64,000 nucleotides of DNA from Komagataeibacter xylinus (GTDB lineage: Bacteria; Pseudomonadota; Alphaproteobacteria; Acetobacterales; Acetobacteraceae). Shown piece after piece: positions 10,254-21,550 of the stretch. How positions within the stretch are numbered: the stretch's first letter is position 1; every line of letters starts with the position of its first letter. The stretch covers positions 1,050,501-1,114,500 of the forward strand of contig NZ_CP041348.1 of the NCBI RefSeq assembly GCF_009834365.1, read 5' to 3'. A program made the translations under genes and the position numbers. The notes beneath the pieces are model-generated. The model worked only from the letters and a program-made list of their open reading frames with translations. It did no database searches and had not been told where the DNA came from.

Positions 10254-11751
10254 CGCCATCGAACCAGTGAGCGCGCGCCGCCATGATGATCTCGTTGGCC
10301 GCATCCTCGTCAATGGCATCGCTGCCCAGGATCTCGACAAGTTCGTCACCCGCCAGGTCGGCCAGATCATCCAGCGTCTTCACGCCCTTTTCACCCAGCG
10401 TCACCAGCATCTGGTTGGTGAACACGCCCAGCACGGCAATGTCATCGCTCACGCCCAGCGTGCGGCGCTTGGTGTCGAGTTCCTCTTCCTGGCCCGCCAG
10501 GTAGCCTTCAGCGCGGCGGACCAGTTCGCTGGCCACGTCCTCGTCAAAGCCTTCGATGTTGGCCAGTTCCTCGGGATCGGCAAACGCCAGTTCCTCGATG
10601 GAATGGAAGCCCTCGGTCACCAGCAGCCCCGCAATGACATCATCCACGTCCAGCGCTTCAACAAACAGGTTGCTGCGGCGGCGGAATTCTTCCTGGCGGC
10701 GCTCCGATTCCTCGGCCTCGGTCAGGATGTCGATGTCCCAGCGCGTCAACTGGCTGGCAAGGCGCACGTTCTGGCCGCGGCGGCCAATGGCCAGGCTGAG
10801 CTGGTCATCAGGCACGACAACCTCGACGCGACCCGCCTCCTCGTCCATCACGACCTTGCTGACTTCAGCCGGGGCGAGAGCGTTGACCACGAAGGTCGCG
10901 GCCTGCGGGCTCCACGGAATGATATCGATCTTCTCGCCCTGGAGTTCCTTGACCACTTCCTGCACGCGGCGGCCGCGCACGCCCACGCAGGCGCCGACCG
11001 GATCGATCGAGGCATCACGCGAAATGACAGCCATCTTGGCACGCGAGCCGGGGTCGCGCGCCACGGCCTTGATCTCGATGATGCCATCATAGATCTCGGG
11101 CACTTCCTGCGCGAACAGCTTGGCGAGGAACGCCGGATGCGTGCGCGAAAGGAAGATCTGCGGGCCACGCGGCTCGTCGCGCACATCATAGATATAGGCG
11201 CGCACGCGATCGGAATTGCGGAAGCTTTCACGCGGAATCAGCTCATCGCGGCGCAGCAGGGCCTCGGCATCGCCGATCTCGACGAGCAGGTTGCCATATT
11301 CCGTGCGCTTGACGGTGCCGTTGACGATCTCGCCCACGCGGTCCTTGAAGTCATTGAACTGGCGGCGGCGCTCATATTCACGCACGCGCTGGACAATGAC
11401 CTGCTTGGCCGTCTGTGCCGCGATGCGTCCGAAATCGATGGGCGGCAGCGGGTCGATCAGGTATTCGCCAAGCTGGATCTCGGGCTTGAACTTGCGCGCG
11501 ATGTAGAGCGGGATCTGGGTTTCCTCGTTCTCCACCGCCTCGACCGCCTCGGTCCAGCGCGACAGGCGCACATCGCCGGTGCGGCGGTCGATGGTGGCGC
11601 GGATATCCTTTTCATGACCGTATTTCGCGCGGCCGGCCTTCTGGATGGCCTGCTCCATCGCTTCGAGCACTTCCTCGCGGTCAATCGACTTTTCCCGCGC
11701 TACGGCATCGGCCACCAGCAGCAGTTCGGGACGGGCAACGGACGTATCCAT
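10213..11751 (-). CDS. nusA: Transcription termination/antitermination factor NusA
   Basis: 512 residues from the ATG at 11751, which has GGAG eight bases upstream; a TTG at 11775 would add eight residues and overlap rimP. The order is an N-terminal RNAP-binding domain, an S1 domain (VGEIVNGTVKRTEYGNLLVEIG), two KH domains (DPVGACVGVRGRRVQEV and IGRRGQNVRLASQL) and C-terminal helix-hairpin-helix repeats (SIEELAFADPEELANIEGFD). NusA binds RNA polymerase and modulates pausing, termination and rRNA antitermination. Confidence 0.97.
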   Translation of the reverse strand: MDTSVARPELLLVADAVAREKSIDREEVLEAMEQAIQKAGRAKYGHEKDIRATIDRRTGDVRLSRWTEAVEAVENEETQIPLYIARKFKPEIQLGEYLIDPLPPIDFGRIAAQTAKQVIVQRVREYERRRQFNDFKDRVGEIVNGTVKRTEYGNLLVEIGDAEALLRRDELIPRESFRNSDRVRAYIYDVRDEPRGPQIFLSRTHPAFLAKLFAQEVPEIYDGIIEIKAVARDPGSRAKMAVISRDASIDPVGACVGVRGRRVQEVVKELQGEKIDIIPWSPQAATFVVNALAPAEVSKVVMDEEAGRVEVVVPDDQLSLAIGRRGQNVRLASQLTRWDIDILTEAEESERRQEEFRRRSNLFVEALDVDDVIAGLLVTEGFHSIEELAFADPEELANIEGFDEDVASELVRRAEGYLAGQEEELDTKRRTLGVSDDIAVLGVFTNQMLVTLGEKGVKTLDDLADLAGDELVEILGSDAIDEDAANEIIMAARAHWFDGDEAKPAQEETSDV

Positions 11752-11771
11752 CAGTGTCTCCACAACATCGT

Positions 11772-12392
11772 TCAATTGGCCTTGCGGGCGGGCTTGCGAC
11801 CCGACTTGGCAGCGGGCTTGCGGTCTTCAGCCGGGGAAGGTTCTTCCTCCAGGCCAGTATCATCGGAGCTTGCGGCCGGCTTCATCATCCGGGCGCTTGC
11901 CGCGATCAGTTCATCGGTCAGGACAAGGCGCGCCTTGCGCATTTCAGCGAAAGGCAGCGCAACCTCGCTTCCGTCATCAAGCCGCATCAGGCCATGGCCA
12001 TCGCGCGCACCGAGCACGATCCCGGCAAAACGCTTGCGGCCTTCAATGGGCATGTTCATCTCGGCGCGGGCAAGGTGGCCTGCAAACCGCTCCCAATCCT
12101 TGGCACGGGTCAGGGGACGGTCGATGCCGGGGGATGAGACCTCCAGCGTCCACGCGCCGGGCAGCGGGTCTTCCACGTCCAGTATCGCGCCAACCGCATG
12201 GCTGATCTGCTCGCAATCCTCGATGGCGAGGAGCGTGCCATCCACGCGATCCGCCATGATCTGCACGGTGGGGGACTCGCGACCCAGCACCGCCACGCGC
12301 ACGAGGTCGAACCCCATGTCGGCCAGCGCGGGGGCGACCATTGCGGCGATGCGGGCATCAAGGCCCGACAGGAAAGGCAGATCAGCGTCCAA
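11772..12392 (-). CDS. rimP: Ribosome maturation factor RimP
   Basis: About 206 residues if translation begins at the TTG at 12392 ([10 protein letters not shown]...). A TTG at 12425 would add eleven residues, and no ATG fits upstream. RimP motifs include [30 protein letters not shown] and the DWERFAGH segment. The protein binds the free 30S subunit and helps its maturation. The last 35 residues are Lys/Ala/Pro-rich. It is the first gene of the rimP-nusA-ylxR-infB-rbfA run; its promoter probably lies in 12393-12568, which is shared with the divergent module. Confidence 0.9.
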   Translation of the reverse strand: MDADLPFLSGLDARIAAMVAPALADMGFDLVRVAVLGRESPTVQIMADRVDGTLLAIEDCEQISHAVGAILDVEDPLPGAWTLEVSSPGIDRPLTRAKDWERFAGHLARAEMNMPIEGRKRFAGIVLGARDGHGLMRLDDGSEVALPFAEMRKARLVLTDELIAASARMMKPAASSDDTGLEEEPSPAEDRKPAAKSGRKPARKAN

Positions 12393-12568
12393 TGCAAAAA
12401 AGGCAGCCCTGCGGCCACCCCCCAAAGAAAAAAACCATAGATGAAGGAATAGTCGCCAACATAGGCCACACCATGCCTGACCGCAAGGACTATGTGGACA
12501 GGCGGGGGTTACATTTCCTCTCTCTTAACATCTTGCCATTCTCCCCGCCCCGCCCGCATTATGTACGC

Positions 12569-13207
12569 ATGATGCCCACGCCCTCCCCGCCGGAACCGAC
12601 ACGGGAACGCAGCGAACGCTCGTCCAGCCGAAAGCTGGTTGTGGTGGGGCTGATCGCGGCCGTCGTGGCAGGCGGTGGCCTGGGCGCAGGCGGCTTCCTG
12701 ACCCCGCAGGAAAGCGGTGGCGGCAGCCAGACGCCCCCCGCCGCAGCCGAGGCTGGCGGCGGCAGGGGCAATGACGGCAATCACCTGACACTCAACGCGC
12801 CGGTGCAGGGCAGGCCCGACATGATGGGCGAGATGCCCATGATCTCGCCCGAACGCGCGGCGGAAATGCTGCGCCAGACAAGTTTCACACTGCAGCAGCA
12901 GGCCGAGATCATGGCGGCGTTGCGGCGGCGCGAGATCATACTGGCCGACATGCCGATGTATGACATGACAGGCAGCGGAGCAGTCGTGAACGTGGAGTCC
13001 CTTGGTCTCGTGCAGACCGTGCATCTCGGCCCGCAGCCGCGCAGCGTGATCCTGCCCATCCGCATTGCGGGGGATGTGTCGATCACGCCCGCAGGCGATC
13101 CGGGGCCGATGGGCGTGCATGCCGGAGCGGTGTTCGTGCCAGGGCCTACGCCCCTGCCGGTACTGACGCGCGGGAGCAGTCTTGTCATCGGGGTTGTCGT
13201 GCAATGA
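12569..13207 (+). CDS. Single-pass membrane protein of the AAA+ module (unknown function)
   Basis: 212 residues from the ATG at 12569; an in-frame ATG at 12473 would add 32 residues. There is no clear Shine-Dalgarno for either. A charged N terminus (RERSERSSSRK) precedes one membrane helix at about 22-43, then a Gly/Gln-rich linker. A folded domain follows: a helix with ERAAEMLRQTSFTLQQQAEIMAALRRRE, and a beta-rich end (SLGLVQTVHLGPQPRSVILPIRIAGDV). I do not recognise a family. The N-in topology would put the domain in the periplasm. Its stop overlaps the next start (ATGA), coupling it to the AAA+ ATPase. Confidence 0.75.
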   Translation: MMPTPSPPEPTRERSERSSSRKLVVVGLIAAVVAGGGLGAGGFLTPQESGGGSQTPPAAAEAGGGRGNDGNHLTLNAPVQGRPDMMGEMPMISPERAAEMLRQTSFTLQQQAEIMAALRRREIILADMPMYDMTGSGAVVNVESLGLVQTVHLGPQPRSVILPIRIAGDVSITPAGDPGPMGVHAGAVFVPGPTPLPVLTRGSSLVIGVVVQ

Positions 13208-14475
13208 AGCCGCTCTATCCGATCCTGATGGAACGGGTCGTGCCGATCGCCATGGTCATTTTCCTGGTGCTCGGCAGTTTTCAGGCCGCCATGGCGTTGC
13301 ATCTTTCGCTCGCCAGCATACGGCATTTCATGGAATGGTGCGCACCGGCCTATCCGGTCATAGCGGCGGCGAGCGCCCTGCTGGCGCTGAGCGGGCTGTG
13401 GTTCGAGAGCCGGGCCGAGAAACTCGCCCGCAAGGGAATCCGACGCAGACGGGGATGGATGATGGACGTACTGGCCAGGCTGACCAATCGTAGCGCGCTT
13501 GAAGAGATGCTGGCACGCGAACAGAAAGAAACCGTGATCGATGCCGAGGAGCTCGCCGCCAGCCTGCGCGCGCGCGTGATCGGGCAGGATCAGGTATGCG
13601 AGGACGTGGCGACGCAGCTGCGCCGCCGCCTGGCGCTGCAGGTGCGCGGCAAGCCGGTGGGGATCTTCCTGCTCGCCGGGCCGCCGGGCACGGGCAAGAC
13701 CTATCTTGCCAAGCAGCTGGCCCGCCAGCTCGACCGCCCGCTGCTCAACTTCGACATGACGCAGATGAGCTCGCCGCATGCCGCAACGCAGCTGTTTGGC
13801 TCGCCCAAGGGTTATGTCGGCTCCGACACCTACGGCAAGCTGACCGGCGGCCTGAAGGAAAAGCCCGACGCCGTGGTGCTGCTCGATGAAATCGAGAAAG
13901 CGCACCCCGATGTGTTCAAGAAATTCCTCACCGCATGGAATGACGGACATGTGACCGAGGCCTCGACAGGGCAGCAGATCTCGACTGTGCGCTGCATCTT
14001 CATCCTCACCTCGAACATCGCCACCGATGCGCTGTCCGAGATCGCGGACCGGCTGGCCGACGAGCCCGACAAGATGCGCGCCGAGTCGGTCGAGGCGCTG
14101 CGCCAGGCAGGCTTTGCGCCCGAAGTGCTGAACCGGCTGGACCGCATCTTCGTGTTCCGCCCGCTCGAAGGGCTGGATATCGCCCGCGTTTCCGCGCTGG
14201 AAATCGAATCGATGATCGACAGCTATGGCCTCAAGGTCGAGACCGGGGGTATCGACCCCGCGCTGCTGTTCGAGGTCATGCGCCGCCAGGACCGTATGGG
14301 CCCTGCCGCCAGTGCGCGCGATCTGGCCCGCTCGATCGAGGACATGATCAGCGACTCGCTCATCACCGCCCGCCAGCAGGGTGCCAAACTGGTGCGCGTG
14401 GTGCAGAACGAAGATGGCATCGTGGCCGAAATCGCGGACAAGAGCGACGCCCAGCAGGCCCGGATCAGTTCCTGA
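13204..14475 (+). CDS. Membrane-anchored Clp-type AAA+ ATPase
   Basis: 423 residues. There are two predicted membrane helices (about 8-30 and 47-66), a basic stretch, then a single AAA+ domain of the ClpA/ClpB D2 type. Walker A is GPPGTGKT at 159-166, Walker B LLDEIEKAH has its acidic pair at 228-229, the GYVG pore loop has Tyr204, and sensor-1 lies in ILTSNIAT. A C-terminal small domain follows. The pore loop implies a hexameric threading or remodelling ATPase facing the cytoplasm. No protease-docking IGF/LGF-type loop or peptidase gene was seen. Flanking genes encode single-pass membrane proteins, suggesting a three-part envelope complex. The target is unknown. Confidence 0.88.
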   Translation: MKPLYPILMERVVPIAMVIFLVLGSFQAAMALHLSLASIRHFMEWCAPAYPVIAAASALLALSGLWFESRAEKLARKGIRRRRGWMMDVLARLTNRSALEEMLAREQKETVIDAEELAASLRARVIGQDQVCEDVATQLRRRLALQVRGKPVGIFLLAGPPGTGKTYLAKQLARQLDRPLLNFDMTQMSSPHAATQLFGSPKGYVGSDTYGKLTGGLKEKPDAVVLLDEIEKAHPDVFKKFLTAWNDGHVTEASTGQQISTVRCIFILTSNIATDALSEIADRLADEPDKMRAESVEALRQAGFAPEVLNRLDRIFVFRPLEGLDIARVSALEIESMIDSYGLKVETGGIDPALLFEVMRRQDRMGPAASARDLARSIEDMISDSLITARQQGAKLVRVVQNEDGIVAEIADKSDAQQARISS

Positions 14476-14541
14476 CCCATGGCCGCGCTGTTCCGCCCTG
14501 CCCCCGTGGCCTCCTGCATGGCAAAAGGCATGGCCTGCTGA

Positions 14542-15480
14542 ATGTCCGCTTTTTCGCGCCTCTGGCATCGTGCGCCGCTATGGCGGATGTGCCTTTACCT
14601 CATTGTGCCTTTCGTGGCGCTGACGTTCGTTTTCCCGCCAGCCTACCTGACCCGCAGGCTGCCCCGCATGGCGCAGATCGCGACCGCCATCCATAACCGC
14701 CTTGGCATGCAGGACACGCCCGCCGATGCCGATCAGGCCGGTGGTGGCCCGGGGGATGGGGTCGTGACCGTCATGCCCGTGACCGACCGGCTGACCAAGG
14801 CGATTCCGTTTGCCGGGCGCATCCTGCCGCTGCCCGCTGGCGTGTGGCACCCGCTCATCAACATCATCGCAGGCCCGCATGGCGAAGTGCTGGAAAATGT
14901 TCTGGTGCGGGTGCAGGGCCATATCGTGACCGGCCTGATCATAGCCAGCGGCACGACACAGCCGGTACCGGCTGCGGCCAATCCCGCAATGGATGAAGAA
15001 TGCCATGATGACCGCAACTACATGGCACATATCGCGACCAACCATCCGCCCATGATGGAATGCTGGCTCACGCGCCTGATTGATCCTGCCGCCATCGGCC
15101 ACATGGGCATCATTGCTCCGCAACTCAAGCAGGAAGGCTTCGTGTTGCCGCCGGTGCTGCTGCGGGCAAAATGGGTCAACAGCACGCCCGCCACTGATGA
15201 CAACATCAATGGAGAGGCGATAACGATCTATCTCAACCCCGTTAATCTCAATGACACCAAGATCCTGCGCTCACCCGATTTCTGGACCAAGGAGGGGCTG
15301 GCGCAGCAGCCGGCCGCCAATGACTTCGTCAAACGCATGAATGCATGGATGACAGGCTGGGCGCCGGTGCTGCATGACGGCTTTAATAGCGACATGCTGG
15401 CCTCAAGCGATGAGCAGCGTGCCCGGCTTGCGGTTGACCCGGCAGCCCCCCGCCCTGGCGAAGGAAACCCGCTGGACTGA
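14542..15480 (+). CDS. Single-pass membrane protein of the AAA+ module (unknown function)
   Basis: 312 residues. One membrane helix at about 16-36 is followed by a large, probably periplasmic domain (about 50-312) containing three Cys (DEECHDD, MMECWLT) and a region with AITIYLNPVNLNDTKILRSPDFWTKEG. I do not recognise the family. The start ATG directly follows the TGA of a 20-codon reading frame (14479-14541) that fills the gap after the ATPase gene; whether that frame is translated is unknown. The gene is codirectional with the two upstream genes and ends the module; a full repeat copy follows. Confidence 0.78.
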   Translation: MSAFSRLWHRAPLWRMCLYLIVPFVALTFVFPPAYLTRRLPRMAQIATAIHNRLGMQDTPADADQAGGGPGDGVVTVMPVTDRLTKAIPFAGRILPLPAGVWHPLINIIAGPHGEVLENVLVRVQGHIVTGLIIASGTTQPVPAAANPAMDEECHDDRNYMAHIATNHPPMMECWLTRLIDPAAIGHMGIIAPQLKQEGFVLPPVLLRAKWVNSTPATDDNINGEAITIYLNPVNLNDTKILRSPDFWTKEGLAQQPAANDFVKRMNAWMTGWAPVLHDGFNSDMLASSDEQRARLAVDPAAPRPGEGNPLD

Positions 15481-15499
15481 GCCACGCCTGAAATCCTGA

Positions 15500-15579
15500 A
15501 AATTTCCGGGTGCCGCCTTTTTTCAAAAAGGCGGCATTCTTCTGAATGCTTTTTGAAAAAAGCTTCACCAAAAAGTTTT
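15500..15579 (-). repeat. Dispersed palindromic repeat, full copy
   Basis: Full-length copy in reverse orientation. It contains the hairpin GCCGCCTTTTTTCAAAAAGGCGGC (15512-15535) and a second palindrome around GCTTTTTGAAAAAAGC, framed by A/T-rich ends. It lies between the convergent AAA+ module and the LysR gene. Either hairpin could terminate transcription. Confidence 0.85.
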
Positions 15580-15604
15580 ATTGTTTTTTATCAATACTCT
15601 ACTT

Positions 15605-16501
15605 TTAGCCCTGACGCAGCACGTCCGATATCTCGATCAGGAAATCAAGCACCGTACGCGTGCGCAGCGGCAGGGTGCGCGGGCCGGTATGCACGGCATA
15701 GAAAGGCAGTTCGGGAATGGTCCATTCCGGCAGAAGGTGCACCAGACGGCCTGACGTAATGTCCTCTTCCACCTGAAATGTCGGCAGCATGCCAATGCCA
15801 AGCCCAGCCCGCACGGCCTGAAGCACGGCCTCGCTGCTATTGGCGCGGAAAGGTCCGTTGGCTGCCACCGTGGTCTCGCTCTCGCCCTTGCGGGTGAACT
15901 GCCAGTCATGCCGCGTGCCGCCATAGCTGTAGGCAATGCAGGGGTGATTAAGCAGGTCGCGCGGGTGGACGGGGGTGCCACGGCGGGCAAGGTAATCGCT
16001 TGAGGCGATGACGCAGCGATGCACCGAACCCAGACGGCGGGCAATCAGTGAACCCTCGGCAATGGAACCGATGCGGATGGCAAGGTCCAGCCCTTCTTCC
16101 ACCAGATCGCCAAATCCGTCGCGCATGACCAGTTCGACCGACAGGTCGGGATGTTCCTCCAGCAGGCTGCTCAGCCGACTGGTCAGGTACAGCCCGAACG
16201 CCGTGGTAACGCCCAGCCGCACCAGCCCCGACACCGAGGCCCGCCTGCGACCCAGCGCGGTTTCCGCCGTTTCAAGAATTTCGAGCACTTCATAGGCATG
16301 CGGCAGGAGGCTGCGCCCGTCTTCCGTCATCATCAGGCTGCGGGTGGTCCGGGCAAACAGGGTTGCGCCGTAATGGGCCTCAAGCAGGGCAATGTGGCGG
16401 GAAATGGTGGGCTGGCTTGCACCCGTCTCTCTTGATACGGCAGAGAATGATCCCGTTGCAGCCACACGGACAAAGCTGTGCAAGGCAGAAAGCAGATCCA
16501 T
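15605..16501 (-). CDS. LysR-family transcriptional regulator
   Basis: 298 residues. An N-terminal winged helix-turn-helix (SFSAVSRETGASQPTISRHIALLEAHYGATLF at about 18-49) is followed by a type-2 periplasmic-binding effector domain (GLVRLGVTTAFGLYLTSRL onward). It belongs to the common DNA-binding LTTR class; the effector and targets cannot be read from the sequence. No divergent partner is present. Upstream (16502-16644) is A/T-rich non-coding DNA that may hold its own promoter. Confidence 0.93.
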   Translation of the reverse strand: MDLLSALHSFVRVAATGSFSAVSRETGASQPTISRHIALLEAHYGATLFARTTRSLMMTEDGRSLLPHAYEVLEILETAETALGRRRASVSGLVRLGVTTAFGLYLTSRLSSLLEEHPDLSVELVMRDGFGDLVEEGLDLAIRIGSIAEGSLIARRLGSVHRCVIASSDYLARRGTPVHPRDLLNHPCIAYSYGGTRHDWQFTRKGESETTVAANGPFRANSSEAVLQAVRAGLGIGMLPTFQVEEDITSGRLVHLLPEWTIPELPFYAVHTGPRTLPLRTRTVLDFLIEISDVLRQG

Positions 16502-16644
16502 GGGGCCCCATCATATCCGGTATGTTATTACACAGTACCGGCTTTAAACGCCATCTTATTTATACACAATATAGAGAAAAGACACCGCCGATATGTGTCA
16601 AACGCAGAGGTAACTTATACCACCCGTGCATAGATGAACGGCCA

Positions 16645-16684
16645 CAAAAAAACGGCGGCCCGCATGATACGGGTCGCCGTCTTT
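16645..16684 (-). terminator. Intrinsic terminator of acnA
   Basis: An 11-bp stem (ACGGCGGCCCG at 16652-16662 with CGGGTCGCCGT at 16670-16680, one G-T pair), a 7-nt loop, and a run of seven A on the plus strand before it that reads as U on the minus strand. It lies 43 bp beyond the aconitase stop. Confidence 0.85.
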
Positions 16685-16726
16685 ATCTCTCCATTCCGGC
16701 GCAGACCGGGATGGTGCTGCCTGTTA

Positions 16727-19420
<2,694 letters not shown>

Positions 19421-19618
19421 TGGCTTTGTTTCCTCCGAGGCATCAGCAACGGATCGTCCCGTGTGATCGTGTATCCTCCGCTGCCTTTTTTCCTGGCGCG
19501 GGGTTTGTGACCTTGTCAGGGACAACCTGCTTGATCTCCCAACGGTGGTAGAACATACCCGGACGCGGTTGCGACACAAGCTGGAGCCGGTAACAAGAAA
19601 CCGGGAGCAGGCATTTTT

Positions 19619-20347
19619 TTGCCCTGCGCCCACAATTTGCCCATTGCCCGGAGGATTTCCGTCATTCCTGCCTTTACCCCCCCCGGCCGCCCGCTGCTGG
19701 AAGTGGAAAATATCTCGGTTTTCCGCGGTGAACGGCTGGTTCTGGACCGTGTCGGCTTTACGCTCGAAGCTGGTGATGCCCTGCTCCTGACTGGCCCGAA
19801 CGGGGCTGGCAAGTCCACCTTGCTGCGCGTGCTGGCGGGATTGCACAAACCGGAAGGCGGCCATGTGCTTTGGTCTGGCGTGGATGCGCTGGCCGATCGC
19901 AGCCAGCATGCGGGGCGGGTGGCCTATCTGGGCCATCAGGATGCGCTCAAGCTGGGGCTGACATTACGCGAAAACCTGACGCTGGCCGCGCGCGCAAGTG
20001 GCGGAAATCCTGACCTGTGCATGGAATCGCTCAATATTTCCGGCTTGGCCGACCTGCCCGCGCGCATGCTCTCGGCGGGGCAGAAACGACGCGCGGCACT
20101 GGCGCGCGTGCTGCTGGCGCAGGCCCCGCTATGGCTGCTTGATGAGCCGAGCCTGGGGCTGGATATCAACACGATGGGGCTGCTTGGCACCCTGTTCGCC
20201 GCCCACCGGCAGGCTGGCGGAATTGTGATTGCAACCACCCATGTTCCGCTGCCCCTGCCCAATGCCCGCACCCATGCGCTGCCGGGGCTGAACGAATCCG
20301 ACATCCCCCAGCCGCTGGAAGATTTCCCCGAGGACGACCTGCTGTGA
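19619..20347 (+). CDS. ccmA: Heme exporter ATP-binding protein CcmA
   Basis: About 240 residues. ABC ATPase with Walker A GPNGAGKS, signature [15 protein letters not shown] and Walker B LWLLDEPS. It pairs with CcmB for cytochrome c maturation. The start is unclear: no ATG fits. A TTG at 19619 lacks a Shine-Dalgarno, while a GGAGG at about 19649 lies nine bases before an in-frame ATT; an ATT start as in infC is possible, but that is inference. The stop overlaps the ccmB start. It is divergent from acnA. Confidence 0.93.
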   Translation: MPCAHNLPIARRISVIPAFTPPGRPLLEVENISVFRGERLVLDRVGFTLEAGDALLLTGPNGAGKSTLLRVLAGLHKPEGGHVLWSGVDALADRSQHAGRVAYLGHQDALKLGLTLRENLTLAARASGGNPDLCMESLNISGLADLPARMLSAGQKRRAALARVLLAQAPLWLLDEPSLGLDINTMGLLGTLFAAHRQAGGIVIATTHVPLPLPNARTHALPGLNESDIPQPLEDFPEDDLL

Positions 20348-21024
20348 CACTCCGGATTCCCGCCCTCATCACCGCCATCCTTGAACGCGACCTGCGGCTC
20401 GCACTGCGCCACGGAGCCGACACGCTGGGGGCGGTGCTGTTCTTCATCCTCGCAGGCGCGCTGTTCCCGCTCGCCCTTGGCCCCTCGCCCGAGCTGCTGC
20501 GGCGCATGGCGCCGGGAATCGTATGGGTGTGTGCGTTGCTTGCCGCCCTGCTGCCGCTTGACCGGCTGTTTGGCTCGGAGCTGGAAGATGGCTCGCTGGA
20601 CCAGCTGCTCATGACCGGCCTGCCGCCCTCGCTCATCGCGCTGGCCAAGATGATCGCCCACTGGCTGACCACCGGCCTGCCGCTGCTGCTGGCTGCAGGC
20701 CCGCTGGCCATCATGCTCGGCATGCCCACCACCTCCATGGTGGTGCTGCTGACCGGCCTGCTGCTGGGTACGCTCATCCTCTCGCTCATTGGCGGCATGG
20801 CGGCGTCGGTCGTGCTTGGCGCGCGGCGCGGCGGCGTGCTGCTGCCGCTGCTGGTGCTGCCGTTGACCACGCCCGCGCTGATCTTTGGGGCGGCAGCGCT
20901 CGATGCGGCACAGACCGGCCTGTCATGGGGGCCGGACCTTGAACTGCTCGGCGCGTTCCTTGCCGCAGCCCTTCCGCTCTGCCCGCTTGCCGCAGGTGCC
21001 GGGCTGCGGGCGGCGGTGGAATAA
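20344..21024 (+). CDS. ccmB: Heme exporter membrane protein CcmB
   Basis: 226 residues with six hydrophobic helices, typical CcmB length. It begins with GTG at 20344, overlapping the ccmA stop (GTGA). The ERDLRLALRHGAD N-terminal region and LEDGSLDQLLM are family features. With CcmA it forms an ABC complex used to release holo-CcmE in system I cytochrome c biogenesis. ccmC-H are not adjacent here; the next gene is on the opposite strand five bases away. Confidence 0.95.
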   Translation: MTLRIPALITAILERDLRLALRHGADTLGAVLFFILAGALFPLALGPSPELLRRMAPGIVWVCALLAALLPLDRLFGSELEDGSLDQLLMTGLPPSLIALAKMIAHWLTTGLPLLLAAGPLAIMLGMPTTSMVVLLTGLLLGTLILSLIGGMAASVVLGARRGGVLLPLLVLPLTTPALIFGAAALDAAQTGLSWGPDLELLGAFLAAALPLCPLAAGAGLRAAVE

Positions 21025-21029
21025 GGCGG

Positions 21030-21449
21030 CTATTTTCCGCCCGCAGGCGCTGTGGTGGCTGCGGGGTCTACATCAAAGGGCACATTGCCTTCCGCGGGTG
21101 TGCCACCCGGCGCGCGCATGCGCCAGTGCAGCACGTAATGCCCCGGCGTTAGCGCCACGGTGGTGGCCAGGCCCTGCTGTTCATCATCACTGGGAGAAGC
21201 CGCAAGCAGTTGCGGCACGCCGCTTGGACCAAGCAGGAGCAGGCGCGCGCGGAACGGGTCGATCACGCTATTATAGCTCAGTCTGATCGCCACATTGCCC
21301 GCAGGCACATGCTGCCCTGCCGATGGCGTGGCGTGAACCAGCACGGGAGCAGCAGACGCCCGCGCCGCCATGACGCACCCAAGAAGGGACAGGCCAAGCA
21401 AACGCAGCGTTGAAACACGGGACACGGGCAAGGAACACACCTCCGGCAT
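21030..21449 (-). CDS. CopC-domain secreted protein
   Basis: 139 residues. The signal peptide (about 1-34, ending ARASA) is followed by a CopC/YobA-like immunoglobulin domain: VHATPSAGQHVPAG, IRLSYNSVIDP and the final strand YVLHWRMRAPGGTPAEGNVPFDV. CopC proteins bind copper in the periplasm, but the His/Met-rich copper sites are poor here (a single His near the N-terminal strand), so metal binding is uncertain. Its stop is five bases from the ccmB stop. Confidence 0.82.
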   Translation of the reverse strand: MPEVCSLPVSRVSTLRLLGLSLLGCVMAARASAAPVLVHATPSAGQHVPAGNVAIRLSYNSVIDPFRARLLLLGPSGVPQLLAASPSDDEQQGLATTVALTPGHYVLHWRMRAPGGTPAEGNVPFDVDPAATTAPAGGK

Positions 21450-21550
21450 GGATGGAACTGCCCTGTGTATCCCCCCGATACACGCAGGGCGGCAAGACTT
21501 TCATCCTGCCGCCCCGGTATTCAGACGTGTTCAGGTCGTGCTGAACGCGA

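Noticed and set aside
9805..12444. 879-codon plus-strand open frame opposite nusA/rimP
   Set aside because: Shadow of the nusA-rimP operon; spans two genes and lacks a start region.
12110..12469. Alternative minus-strand frame overlapping the start of rimP
   Set aside because: Starts with a plausible-looking MAYVGDYSF, but continues in a frame without RimP homology; considered whether it signals a frameshift, but the RimP frame is intact from the TTG at 12392.
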